Below, in pieces: positions 1 to 9,923 of a stretch of DNA of 13,476 bases. Both the position numbers and the translations under genes were made by a program. A model generated the notes under the pieces. The model made no database searches and was not told the DNA's origin. It was given only the letters and a program-made list of their open reading frames with translations. The number at the start of each line of letters is the position of its first letter. The stretch's first letter is position 1. The stretch is from Suillus spraguei (lineage: Eukaryota; Basidiomycota; Agaricomycetes; Boletales; Suillaceae), in assembly GCA_016800925.1 (NCBI GenBank), contig JABCPU010001181.1, forward strand, positions 1-13,476, given 5' to 3'.

Positions 1-661
1 CATTCTAAAACGCGGCAGACACTTGGGCAGTATAAGGGATCATAAAGCAGATAGTATGCTTGGGTAGCATGGTCCATATATCAGGGGTGGACGATTGGCA
101 ACATCCAGAACGCGTGCATGGATTCTCCTTTAGAAACACCAATAAGTGTGCAACGCCTTGAGATGGTAAGGATGAGTACAAGAGTTACTCGGTGCAGTTT
201 TGAGAAGACATCGTCAATAGAGGTTTAGAGGTTGCAGAACCCGACTAGGGAGCCAACCTGGTCACAAATTAGCGAATGCTAAAAGCGAAACGCACACTTC
301 TAATGGAAGAGATCACGGCTAAATAACCAAGCAGCAGTAATAACAACAGAATAATTAGTGGCCACTGAGGACGGCAGAAGGGACGACAGAACACAAGGTG
401 CGAGCGAAAGAAAATTACAACACCAGTGATCTGAGGCACGTGATGTGCAGTTACACAGCACAGCTGCAATAGTGCAGCATTGGGCGACGGTGTCACCTTT
501 ACCAGTTGTAGTCGAGAGTTGCTGTTTTTTTTATGTTGGGGGTTTATATATATTGACAATGAATAGTGTTCGTGTAAATTCTTATCAATTCGTATATGTA
601 ACTTCACACATCTTCACCACTCATCTACAACATCGCCATTACTCTTGCGTCATCGTCGTGT
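1..661. other. Left-edge region without a recognisable gene
   Basis: This stretch lies downstream of the stop codon of the minus-strand dioxygenase gene. The open frames here (for example 269-607 minus and 445-738 plus) have no family motif, no signal peptide of note and no consistent splice signals, so I treat them as chance. It contains a CACGTG E-box-type hexamer near 437, a T-run near 525 and an AT-rich patch near 540-560. No tRNA, repeat or transposon end was recognised. Confidence 0.5.
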
Positions 662-2058
662 TCAATCCTTCTCAAGCTTCGTCCTCAAAACCCTTCCCCG
701 ATCTAAAATGGCATCAGCCTCGAGATAACAACCCTTGAGCCATCGATTCGTCTCGTTATATGCATTCGCACTGGAGCCATCGTCACTGAATGAAGTGCGT
801 GCATGCAAACCCGTCGATTATCGAACAGACGGCATCACCTTCGCGCAGGGTATAATCTAGGATATTCACAGGATCATCAAGCAGAGTGGCGTAGCGCCCC
901 AGGGCGCCGTAAAATGCGGGAGGAGTTGACTCTAACAGGAGAGGAGCTTGGAAAGGCGGTGAATAATTAATGTGCTTTATTTCCGGCACGCTGTGTGCAG
1001 CAATACTGGTGGTCTGTAAGCCAATGCCTATTGCTGCAGGCAACGAAGCGAGTTCGATGGTAGGGTGTTCATAATGAAGATGATGACCATCGTTGACGTA
1101 ATGGAATGGAACCGGTGTGGTAGCTAGCGTATCAAAGTCCACTGGATGTGTCTTGGCGCAATGTCTCCGCAGCGCGGAAACCATCAACAAAACGCGAAGT
1201 ACCCCTAGGACACGATTACGAAGGCAGTGGAGAATTTGGTATCGAGGAGGGTGTTGGAAGTATCTGTCGGATAATCAGAGCTTCGTCGAAACAGCATACG
1301 AAACCACATACAGAAGATCCATATGCATACCTAAGTCGAGATTAGTATAAGCGATATTTTTGCTATTACGGATATTCTTGACATCCCATAGCTCCCCATA
1401 GAAGGTTTCACGCAATTCCCCGAACGTATTAGCAAGTTTGCGGAGCTCGCATCCCTCGTTTGTGTTCTCGGTGTTCGGGACACCCGTAAGGAAGAGGAGT
1501 CCATAGCGAGTAAGCTGAGTGATGGCAGAGAGTAGCTGAGAAGGTTTCCTTATGGCTTTCGTAGGTCATGTAGAGGTCGGGTGCTTTGGAGATAGTGGAT
1601 ACATCCCAAGATATCGGCTGCACATCTTTATGAAAAGACGACAGTCGTTGAGCAGATGAGTAGCGTTCCAAGAAAGAATGCTCGTAAAATGATTTGTGAT
1701 CATCTGCCCACTCGATGTGTATGCCACTGTCCTTGAAAGTTACGCCATGGGGAATGGGACGAACATCAACAGGAATGTCCGATGTCCTATGAAGCTTCTG
1801 AGATGTAGAAGGATGCACGCAGGCTGCGCATTGGCAGGCGTCTCGTAGCCATTTATGAGGAAAAGAAGCACCGAGAGCAGGAACAATCAGCTGGGAATCT
1901 GTTGTCTGAACTCTGGTTTCGGTATATAGACGGCGGAAGGAAGGAATGATCTGTCTGGACAAGCCTGGAGTTAGCAACTGATGTGGACGTAGACCGCATT
2001 GATATCTCAAGTTCATCTTACTAGGGAGCCGCCGCGTGTAAAACCACCTCAACTGCAT
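662..2058 (-). pseudogene. Gamma-butyrobetaine dioxygenase-like gene (carnitine biosynthesis), frame-broken
   Basis: The product would be an Fe(II)/2-oxoglutarate dioxygenase that hydroxylates gamma-butyrobetaine to L-carnitine. Seen: start at 2058 with an Arg-rich, acid-poor N-terminus that could target mitochondria. Next comes the GBBH-type N-terminal domain with a Cys cluster (WLRDACQCAACVHPS) that binds zinc in this family. The TauD-like core has the iron ligands H-x-D in NLDLGMHMDLL (His codon 1325-1323, Asp 1319-1317) and the second His in VLHARTSF (805-803). The C-terminus reads ETNRWLKGCYLEADAI and stops at 664-662. One GT-AG intron lies at 1311-1264. Five 1-nt indels break the frame: an extra A near 1546, a lost G at 1202-1205, an extra G near 1152, and lost bases near 829 and 807. 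Without them the length is 1,350 nt, or 449 residues, normal for the family. The middle two compensate each other, leaving about 16 residues garbled. Trimethyllysine dioxygenase is the close alternative; the HMDLLYFQHPPRYQILHCLRN-type core favours the butyrobetaine branch. Confidence 0.88.
1264..1311 (-). other. Intron of the dioxygenase gene
   Basis: This 48-nt intron has donor GTATGT and acceptor ACAG on the minus strand. Joining ...GAT CTT CT to A TAC TTC restores the conserved DLLYFQHPPRY iron-site region without a gap, which supports the boundaries. Confidence 0.85.
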
Positions 2059-2259
2059 GACGTAAGCTTATGAACTTGTCAGTTCTCAAATACCAAATAT
2101 TTGGCTCGCTCCACCAGATGACACGTCCAAGCTTAAGGTCACTGATTTCATTCCTTTCTCAAACAAAAATTATCATCCACCCCTTTACCTCTAAATTCAA
2201 GGATTTTTCAGTATATGCCTCGCAATCGGTAGGCCTCCTCGGAGAGCTAGCGAATATTA

Positions 2260-2275
2260 TGACTAATATTAGTCA
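2260..2275. promoter_or_regulatory. Perfect 16-bp palindrome, bZIP-like half sites
   Basis: TGACTAATATTAGTCA is identical to its reverse complement. Each half, TGACTAA, resembles AP-1/Gcn4/Yap-type bZIP half sites. It lies about 200 bp upstream of the dioxygenase start codon, in the gap between that gene and the possible broken ORF on the other strand, so it could serve either. Function is inference only. Confidence 0.35.
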
Positions 2276-2741
2276 GTCAAACATTTAGCATTTATCCCAA
2301 GCATTGGGGCGTAGACGACAGTTGGACCTCCCAACCATATACAGACTTGTCGGTAAATATTTTTGAATTCCACATATCACTAATGCTAAAGATTCACAGT
2401 ATCCATTACCAGACAATGACGCCACCAAAAATTTAGTGTATCCACCGGTATCACTGGAAGAATAATGGAGTTTGAGAGACCACCATGTGCATCTGCTGGA
2501 GTTCCTCCTTCCAAACGGAACTCGTATCGGCAATATAAAGGACCTAGAAGTACTTGAGCGGATCAGTGGGGACAGGCTGGTCCCTCTGAAACGCGAATCG
2601 CAGCTGTTTCCCTCGGCTAATCACCTATATTTTATTTTTCCCGATGACAGGGTTTATGAGGTGCACTTTCGTGGTCACATTACCGTCATTAGCTTCCCCC
2701 GGTGTCTCAAGCTCGATACAAAGGGCGTCGCTACAGAATGA
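2276..2741 (+). pseudogene. Possible broken two-exon ORF of unknown function
   Basis: I do not recognise this protein. An open stretch ends at 2352 (…HWGVDDSWTSQPYTDLS). It is followed by a good fungal intron, 2353-2399: donor GTAAAT, a CTAAT branch-like site near 2380, acceptor CACAG. Splicing joins it in phase to a frame running from 2400 to the TGA at 2739-2741, interrupted once by TAA at 2463-2465. The second part reads as an ordinary soluble protein (HLLEFLLPNGTRIGNIKDLE, then SANHLYFIFPDDRVYEVHF), with no membrane segment. There is no clear start codon. The combination of a well-formed intron and more than 110 residues in phase is suggestive, but chance is a real alternative, and the upstream limit is uncertain. 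Confidence 0.28.
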
Positions 2742-3435
2742 AGTAATTTTTGTTATATTGATATCTTTCTTGCTTGACGCCTTCGATAAGGAAAGCTCCA
2801 TAACAGTAATTTTAAACCACTAGCTTATGGTGCTATACCTATACATTTGCAAGTTTTATTCCAGAGTCCCCGCATATGCGCCCTGCTGCAAGATTTCAAT
2901 CAAAAGCAGACCTGAACCTGGCTAGTTCGAGCGTCCTTGGTCTTGGGCTCAAGGATCTCAACAGCATCCTGAAGACCGGTGCCTGGGTTCCTTGAATGGG
3001 AGGAAGGCGAGTGAGGTCACAGCTACCCTCCAACATCATATGAAGTGTCAGAGACTGCGATGTGCAGTAGCTGCCGAACTTCGTCGTCATTTCGACGTCC
3101 CTACATGAGCTAGTGCGAGAGTGTAGACGGGTCCTGCACGGACACTTTAGTAAGGGCACTGACGGTCATAGTAGCAAGACTTTTACCTTTTCAATCAAAA
3201 CTGAAGTAATCGTAAAGTCAGCGTCCTCCTGACGACTATAGAATAGGAACGCCAGTGTAGCCAGACCGTGCATGATGCTCTTGTGCTGCGTCCTTCAAAC
3301 ATATGTCAACATCTCCACGGAGGTATGGCAATCAACTCGGGCCCGGGGGCCCGGACGAAACAAGCTGTTTAGATCCAAAGCCTTTGCCAAACAACCGCCT
3401 TTCGGACATATTATAAACTTTTGGTCCACTTCAAC
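2742..3435. other. Non-coding stretch
   Basis: No gene was recognised on either strand. The minus frame at 2896-3159 has no family features. The stretch holds a GC-only inverted repeat at about 3338-3354 (CGGGCCC / GGGCCCG arms around a short centre) and a TATAAA at 3412-3417. The TATAAA is about 360 bp upstream of the GH5 start and so is far for a core promoter. Confidence 0.4.
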
Positions 3436-3844
3436 CTAGTAACCACTTCCTGTCAAAGCGCTCTGAAGTTGAACGCTGATAGATTTCCCTAAATTTGTCT
3501 CACTTCTAGTTATCACATCAAGGCATTCCCTCCTATACCATTGCTTTTGAGGCGTCATTATACCATAGCAATACTTCATCCAGTTGTTTCTAGTCTGACA
3601 TTGACCAGATACCCATTCACAGTCACAGATGCTCAGCCCATCCGGCTCCGAAAACTCCTTCGTCTTTCTTGAAGGAAGTCCGAAGCCAACTACGTTTCTA
3701 TCATATACAAAGCCGGAGCCGCTTTTAGACAAGGTCTGAGACTTCGACTTGGAGTTCAGTGTAAGATCAATGTCCAATGCTAACTGTGGTATCAGATACA
3801 TCCCTCTCTGCTGCCTTCGTACATACCTGGCTCGACTCGCTCAT
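3436..3844 (-). CDS. Possible small antisense gene overlapping the GH5 5' end
   Basis: A minus-strand model of 121 residues can be built: exon 1 at 3844-3827 (MSESSQ), a 43-nt GT-AG intron at 3826-3784 (donor GTATGT, CTGAT branch-like site, acceptor CACAG), and exon 2 at 3783-3436 ending in TAG. The product is Ser/Lys-rich near the start. A Cys cluster follows (ICDCEWVSGQCQ, then YCYG and REC), with no obvious signal peptide. I recognise no family. The model overlaps exon 1 and intron 1 of the GH5 gene on the opposite strand, so at least one end may be wrong. An open frame this long is not common by chance here, but it is not proof of a gene. Confidence 0.25.
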
Positions 3845-6612
3845 ATGCGCATGATTGGTCTCGAACTGGAACCGGAGGAGAAATCAAGCCAAACGGGCGG
3901 CACTTCGTTGATTCCTATGGGCGCATCTGCAGTTTACGTGGTGTTAATGTGTCTGGCTGCAGCAAAGCGTAATATTTTGTCTCACACATGTAAACAATAA
4001 TGCTGAAACGCTTTGCAGTCCAACGAACCATGACCATGGTACGTTTCCTGGTGACCACGAAGTCGTTACGTTTGTTGGCCGCCCATTCCCGCTGGAGGAA
4101 GCGCCTGAACACTTTTCCCGTCTTAGAAGATGGGGTTTAACCTTCAGTACGTCTTCATATAGTCTGACACCCTTTCGGCTAGGTAACATTTTGCTAGTTC
4201 GCTTCCTTGTGACTTGGGAGGCTGTCGAACATGCAGGACTGTACGCATTAAAATCATCTCTCAGTTACATCACTAATGCAATCCTTAGTGGCATATACGA
4301 CAAGGAGTATTTGACATACGTTCGCAAGCTTCTCTCATTGTTGCCCTCATTCGGGCTTAGTGCGTTCGTTGTCGTTCATCAAGACGTCTGGTCCAGGTAC
4401 TCAGGTGGCTCTGGCGCGCCAGCATGGACTCTCGAGGCCGTCGGGTTTGACCTACATGCACTCGAAGAATCTGGGGCTGCATGGCTGCTAGGAGTCAGAG
4501 GTGGTGGTCACGTTGAAGCGGAACGTGGTATTTGGCCCTGCGGATACCAAAAGTTGGCTGCCGCGACTATGGCGTATGTTCAGTTTAATTTATTTCTGAC
4601 ATCATGTTGACATGGGATTTTGTCCGTCAAGTACTTGCTTCTGGGCTGGTGATATTTTTGCACCCAAATTGAAGATTGTTATGCCCGGTGGTCAGACAAA
4701 ACCAGTCCAACAATACCTGCAGGATGCATTCTTGGATATGTACACTACAGTCGTACAAGCTCTGGATGGCTTAGACGGAGTCATTGGATTTGAGGCAAGC
4801 TTGTGCAATGCTTGGCTTTTATAGTGCTGATCCGAAACAGGTTATGAATGAGCCCCATAGAGGATACATAGGATTGCCTTCGTTGTACAAGTTCGATTAT
4901 AACACAGATCTGCATCTTTCGCATGTCCGTGCGTGTGCTTGACTTACATTCTCTGTTTGAGATACTAATGACGGAGCGTATACAGCAACCGCTTTCGAAT
5001 CTTTTATGCTTGGCTCCGGATACCCCACTCTCGTTGCCCACTGGACACGCTCGTTCCCTTTGCCTACTCGTCTCACTTCTCGGAGTGTTCTGAATTCCGT
5101 TAGTCGGAAGGCCTGGCGCCCCAATGGTCCAACACAAGGCATGTGTTTATGGGAGATGCACGGTGTCTGGGGGTGGGACAACAGCAAGAATGAGGGTGTC
5201 GTTCTGCGGGAAAATTATTTTGTCAAAGACCCTACAACTGGTCGTGAGGTATGTGTGCGCGACGGACCATCAAGTAGATGCTCACACACTTGAAGGTTGA
5301 TTGGTACACCGATTTCTATTACTCGTTCCTTAAGCGGTGGACAGATCGTGCCCGGAAGGTAATGTCGAACGATAAAATGTTTTTTGTAGAACCAATCCCC
5401 AACGAGGCATGTTGCGTGACATGTATCTCTTATGTTTCCTGACAGGTTTCCCAGTTTTGTCCACCATCATGGACAACAGAGCATCAACTTCCCAACATGG
5501 TGTTTACTCCACATTGGTCGGTGAACTGTTGTCTCAAGGGTGTATTGCTTACCTCTGCTATAGGTACGACCTTAATGTCCTATTCAATAAGGCTTTTGGG
5601 GACTTCACGGTGAACGTGCAAGGCTTATCCAGGGTATTGTCCTTGGTAGTTAAGACATGGGTTCCGGACGCTTATGTCGTTTTCTAGGGAATGTTCCCGC
5701 TGAAAGCCTTATATTGGGGTCAACAAGGCGCAAGGGAAAACTACTCACTCCAAATCCAGAATATCGTGGATCATGGTCATAAAGTACTCGGCGGGAAGCC
5801 TATTCTGATCGGAGAGTGCGGTATACCCATGGACATGAAGTAAGCTCAACGATACCATTAGTATCTATGCCTAACGATGAATGGTCACAGTCAAAAGGAG
5901 GCATTTGAGAGCGATGACTGGAAATGGCAAGAAAGGATGATGGACGCCATGATGACAGGTCTTGAGAGATCTCTGGTCGGATTTACGTGTGTACTGTGCT
6001 TCTTACATGACCAATTATTGATATGCCTTCAGACTGTGGAACTATAACCCCGACAATAATGACATTCAAGGCGATGACTGGAACGGGGAAAATTTCTCTT
6101 GGTTCAGTCGAAGGCGTGGATTACCTCGATCACTGCTCGATTTGGACCAGTTTTCATTCACGCTAGATAATGGTGGCCGCATCTTACCGTCTATCGTCCG
6201 ACCATACGCCACGAAGACTGCTGGCATACCCACCCGGTTCGAGTACGAAATCAACACAGGCGCATTCGTTTTCGAGTGGAGGTCGCCTGAGTCCGAGGAC
6301 AACATCGTTCTTACTGCTCGGGAGACTGAAATTTTTGTACCGTCCCTCATCACCTATGGAAGGAAGCTAGTGGTGTCGGGCCTCAGCGCCGGCGATAAGT
6401 ATACTTATGATGAAACCCGACAGACTCTTTTCATTGTTCCTCAAGATGGTAGTTCGGGTAGGATGCATAAGATAGCTGTTTCGGTGGACCCGCCGCTTAG
6501 GCCTCGATTTGAGGTCAATACCTTTTGGGGCGACTTTGGAGAAGCTATTTTATCTGGACTACTGCTATTTGTGATTATATTTGCGGTTATCAAGTACTAC
6601 TTATACATGTGA
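3777..6612 (+). CDS. GH5 EGCrP-like glucosylceramidase / steryl-beta-glucosidase, membrane-anchored
   Basis: A retaining beta-glucosidase of the fungal GH5 (subfamily 12 type) group, whose studied members cleave glucose from glucosylceramide (EGCrP1) or ergosteryl glucoside (EGCrP2/Sgl1). Model: 14 exons, 3777-3818, 3889-3968, 4019-4146, 4198-4240, 4289-4573, 4632-4794, 4841-4928, 4986-5248, 5296-5406, 5455-5516, 5564-5633, 5688-5839, 5891-5986, 6033-6612. They total 2,163 nt, 720 residues, with no frame break. Seen: GRHFVDSYGRICSLRGVNVS near the start, then VTWEAVEHAG and HQDVWSRYSGGSGAPAWTLE. The acid/base Glu is in VMNEPHRGY (about E251) and the nucleophile in LIGECGIPMD (about E488). LWNYNPDNND and WNGENFSWFS follow, then a beta-rich tail and one hydrophobic segment (about 699-714) just before the end. 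No N-terminal signal peptide is visible. Exon 1 is the weakest part: frame and Met fit, but the conserved FVHT just past the chosen donor hints at a different junction. Which glucoside it uses cannot be told from sequence. Confidence 0.92.
4241..4288 (+). other. Stop-free, in-phase 48-nt intron in the GH5 gene
   Basis: Donor GTACGC, acceptor CTTAG. The length is a multiple of three and there is no stop, so unspliced RNA would stay in frame and add 16 residues between EHAGL and GIYDKEY. Removing it restores the usual family spacing, so I call it an intron. Confidence 0.75.
4795..4840 (+). other. GC-AG intron in the GH5 gene, next to the catalytic NEP
   Basis: The junction GAG|GCAAGC...AACAG|GTT carries a GC donor with otherwise strong consensus (AG|GCAAG). 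Splicing gives GFEVMNEPHRGY, containing the acid/base Glu. No GT donor nearby keeps the frame and the motif. Confidence 0.8.
5407..5454 (+). other. Second GC-AG intron in the GH5 gene
   Basis: GAG|GCATGT...CCCAG|TTT gives PIPNEFCPPSW, the expected family sequence. An upstream acceptor at 5445 is also in frame and would add VSQ, so two product forms are possible. Confidence 0.72.
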
Positions 6613-7476
6613 TGCTGGGGTCACTTGGACCAGCACTATCTAGATTTCCACGTCCTAACCTGTCTCCTGAATCTTATCGTCAAATCCATCAAACGCGAGT
6701 GCTGTACAGCCGTCGTCTGGTTCATTGGCATGTTTTCCGGATCACGAAGAACGCCAAAGCGCCTTGTCACTTTGATAGCGAGTACCTACAACTATATGAT
6801 CGTACAGTTATGCGTGAATTTCGAAAGATGAGTTGTGATTCAACTTTTGGATTCAGAAGAATATGTGACCAAAAGGAAATCCTCCTTAATTGAATCAGAC
6901 TATGGACAACATGAACAATTTTTTCTCTGATGCACTGCATGAGGGCGCAAGTGACGAGATAGGAAGTGTCAAGGAATAGCCCAAATTGTCGCATTCAAAG
7001 CGGCACAGGAGGCCATGAGAGGGTAGGGGCTTGTGTCACGGTATGGGAGAGATGAGACGTAAGATATTGAAAGGGCTTCGCCACGGTAAGACATGTTCGC
7101 GTTCATTCGAGACGGATCTGGATGCACGTTTTGTTTGTGCTGAACACTGAAGTATGATAACGAACGTCAGATGTGGCAGCCGGGCTATCTGCATCCTGTA
7201 CCTGTATTTTAACCACCAGCCTAGTCAGCAGGTATACACTGGTGAAAATCGGCGCAGGCTATATTTGGCACCCGGTGTCGATTGGACCTTGGGAGATTGG
7301 TTAGAGGGAGGAGTCAGCAATGTCCAACCACGTGCAACAATCGTGATAAGTCTTGTTTAGTTGCACATTGATATGGGTGGGAGGCTTGCGATAGAAATAT
7401 AAGGAGCATAGTTCAATCCCACCATCTCCATTCTGGTTAAGCACTAGCAAATTATCGCATTCACGAACTGTCTCCG
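6613..7476 (+). other. Spacer with possible core promoter of the acetyltransferase gene
   Basis: No gene was recognised between the GH5 stop and the next start; short frames at 6525-6893 and 7154-7360 lack family features. An AT-rich TATA-like AAATATAAGG lies at 7396-7404, about 75 bp before the ATG at 7477, a reasonable place for a core promoter. Assignment rests on position and composition only. Confidence 0.35.
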
Positions 7477-8821
7477 ATGGCGGAACCAAAGGTAGAACTG
7501 GCATCACTCTCGCTTTTCCGTGCGACGCCTGCGCAGATTGAGGAGACACGACGCCGTAGATGGCCGCACTTGGGTGGTACTCTGAGTCTTGAGGAGTACA
7601 TTACACGAGATGAAAAGATGGATGTTCTGGAGCACGCAACAGAGGGGAAAATGATCACCTGGTAAGCATGTCATTTCCGAACAGAAGCATCTTCCAAACA
7701 GAAGAGAGTTAATGAAATGGGAAGGGTACTGGCACCACGGGAGGACTCCATGACACTCGATTTCATGAGTGCTTGTAGGACGTAAGCGACTCGAGTACCT
7801 TCGATGAACGAGCATATTTCTAATACGCTCTACTGGGCCAGATACAAACGAGCAAGCCTCGTTGTTTACCCTCCTTCCTTTCCTTCTGAACCCAACTCAG
7901 TGCACGAAACAACCTCATATGGCATCGCCGCGGTCTTCACCCCACCCTCAAAACGCGGGCGCGGCTATGCAGGGCACATGATGCGTCTTCTGCATTGGGT
8001 GACTGCCTCACGTGATAATCTTCCTGAATTCCCAGAAGCATGGGGCACACCGCCGGAAGAGGTAGCGGATGCTGGCGGGGGGCTATTCTCAGTGCTATGG
8101 AGTGATGTTGGGGAGGAATTTTACCACTCAGCTGGCCCTGGGGGTGAAGGAGACGGATGGGAGAAACGGGAACTGGTATTGACTGTATGGGAGGTAGGCA
8201 CGGAGGAGGGAGATGACGAGGGATGGAAGTGGCTGACGCAGGAGCAGCTGAAGGGTCTTTGGGACAACGATGCTGAGCTGATTAGAAAGGAGCTAGAGGA
8301 TATGCCAGTGAAGAAACGGGCTGTACGAGGTGGAACGCCCAACAGCACTCGTAACGTGCTTGCCAACAAATGGTGTCGCAGCATTCCAAATCCCTCGGGC
8401 GACGTATATTTCGAACTTTTCTATGGCAGGCGAACTCTGGGGTGTACAGTCCTTGAGAAACCCAGACACGTACGCAAGCTGGAGCGTTGAAATGCAGCCT
8501 TCCCCACCAACGCTGATCGTCACACGGCTCCGGGCTAGCGAAGATACGTTTGCTGGATTGATCACAAAGATCAAGCAGGCGGCCAGACGAAGCGGAATTT
8601 GGAAAGTGGAGGTGTGGAATTTGCAAGTAGGATTGAGGGGCGTTGCGGAGAAGACGGGTGGACGGACCTCCATACAGAGTGAACATTTGCCACAGATTAT
8701 GTGGTATGGGCCTGGGACGACCAAGAACGTGGAGTGGGTGCATAACGAAAAGTAAGTGCTCCTGCTATAAAATGAGACGCATGTATACCTAACAAGTTTC
8801 AACAGGTTCTGCTGGTGTTGA
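7477..8821 (+). pseudogene. LYC1-like GNAT N-acetyltransferase gene, one frame break
   Basis: The product resembles fungal proteins with a GNAT domain and a LYC1-type C-terminal domain. The named yeast member acetylates lysine; the substrate in basidiomycetes is not known to me. Exons: 7477-7661, 7725-7781, 7842-8751, 8806-8821; introns are GT-AG. The third exon starts after an apparent TAA at 7783 that is in fact part of a donor (AC|GTAAGC). Seen: MITWVLAPRED and LDFMSACRTYKR near the start; acetyl-CoA loop KRGRGYAGHMMRLLHWV (about residues 118-134, matching R-x-x-G-x-A); an acidic linker; TNGVAAFQIPR; then LWGVQSLRNPDTYASW. The C-terminus is NEKFCWC. One extra base (or two lost) between about 8300 and 8334 shifts the frame after VKKRAVR; the continuation is clear in the next frame. 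Corrected coding length is 1,167 nt, 388 residues. With one lesion only, this may be a sequence error in a working gene. Confidence 0.75.
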
Positions 8822-9923
8822 TGCAGCATGATTATCATTGGCTCGAGCAGTATTGTTTCTCGAAAGTTCACATAGACTGAAACTTTCTAGTACTTGTCGG
8901 GTTTCACCGCCTAGGCCTTGGACCAGAGAATGTAGTGACCCATGAGTGAGCAGTGGTTGAAAACAAGTGGACGACTATTGCCTGGGAAAGGGACCAAGGG
9001 ACAAGCGACAGTCAATGCGAAACATCATAAGATAAGATTGAAGGCAATGATACACTTCAAGACGCTCACCAGTATTTGTACACAGAACTAATCCGTGACT
9101 CAGCGTCTGACGGACGTACTGCAATGCATCCAAGGGATACCGATAAGGCGACTCGTACTACCAAATTTCAACTGTGTCATAGGCCACATTACGATGCATA
9201 GCGACTCTATTGCCGGAATATCGGTGACGAGTTGAAGACTTGGACTCAGTTGAGATGGAGTAGAATGTAGTGCTATGGCCCGTCTATTATGTAATATACA
9301 CAACAATTAAACTGTGGAGTCTGCCAGGTTGGCCCCAATGCTCAGCTGTGGACAAACAATTTTTGCCATACAAAATGAATCACACAAGACAACTACGTAG
9401 TACTTACTGGTACCAATCGTAGGAAACAAGACAGTCCGATGGTCTACCATACATAATAAATTATGTAAAGAGAGCTGCCACGTGGATCGAAGCAACATCT
9501 TCTGATTCTTTATGCTAACGTCATTATACAAGTACGACCCAATGATCAGTACGTTGCCATTTTTGCTGTTCTTCTCGCCGCCATATGAGCACTTGCCTCA
9601 ATCGCCTAATAATATTTAGCAAGTATCTGTGCGACAGATCCAAAAGAAGCTACCAAGGCTTTAAAATACAAACAACTTCTCTTATACTGGTGAGTTACTA
9701 AGAGGCTTAGTATCATGGTTACTTTAGAATAATCAGCTGATAGGGTAAACGTTTCAGATTGCCACGGCGTAACTGTGGGTCTAGCGCTCCAGCCTTTGAC
9801 TGTCTCGACTGTTCCGATACAGTGACCAAGTCCGTTCGAAGGTAGATGTCCCAATCTGGTACTCTATAAGTACCTGAAGTTAATTGGCCGTGAAGGCTTT
9901 AGATCTCCTTCCGGCGCACTGGC
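8822..9923. other. Spacer of about 1.1 kb, possible TATA box at 9863
   Basis: No gene was recognised. Frames at 9100-9306, 9307-9531 and 9606-9854 on the minus strand have no motif and no convincing splice structure. TCTATAAG at 9863-9870 lies about 55 bp before the carboxypeptidase start and could be its TATA element. Confidence 0.38.

Noticed and set aside
3338..3354. GC-only inverted repeat upstream of the GH5 gene
   Set aside because: Arms of about 7 bp made only of G and C match readily by chance; no T-run or conserved site accompanies it.
5359..5391. Intron-like GTAATG...GTAG in the GH5 gene
   Set aside because: It is only about 33 nt, fully in frame, and its translation (VMSNDKMFFVEPIPNE) fits the family, so it is exon.
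7405..7425. B-box-like GTTCAATCCC suggesting a tRNA
   Set aside because: Flanking bases do not form a T-stem, and no acceptor stem, D-arm or A-box is found at the right spacing.
7782..7841. Apparent stop TAA and frameshift in the acetyltransferase after SACRT, with a new ORF starting at 7804
   Set aside because: AC|GTAAGC...GCCAG|A is a clean GT-AG intron; splicing gives SACRTYKRASLVVY in frame, so the 7804 ATG lies inside an intron.
8282..8871. Long minus-strand frames (153 and 192 residues) opposite the acetyltransferase
   Set aside because: They mirror a well-supported plus-strand exon, have no motif of their own and are typical antisense shadows.
9307..9531. Minus-strand frame with a possible intron (GTAAGT...CACAG)
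   Set aside because: Splicing gives only a short product with no start context, no motif and no support on either side.
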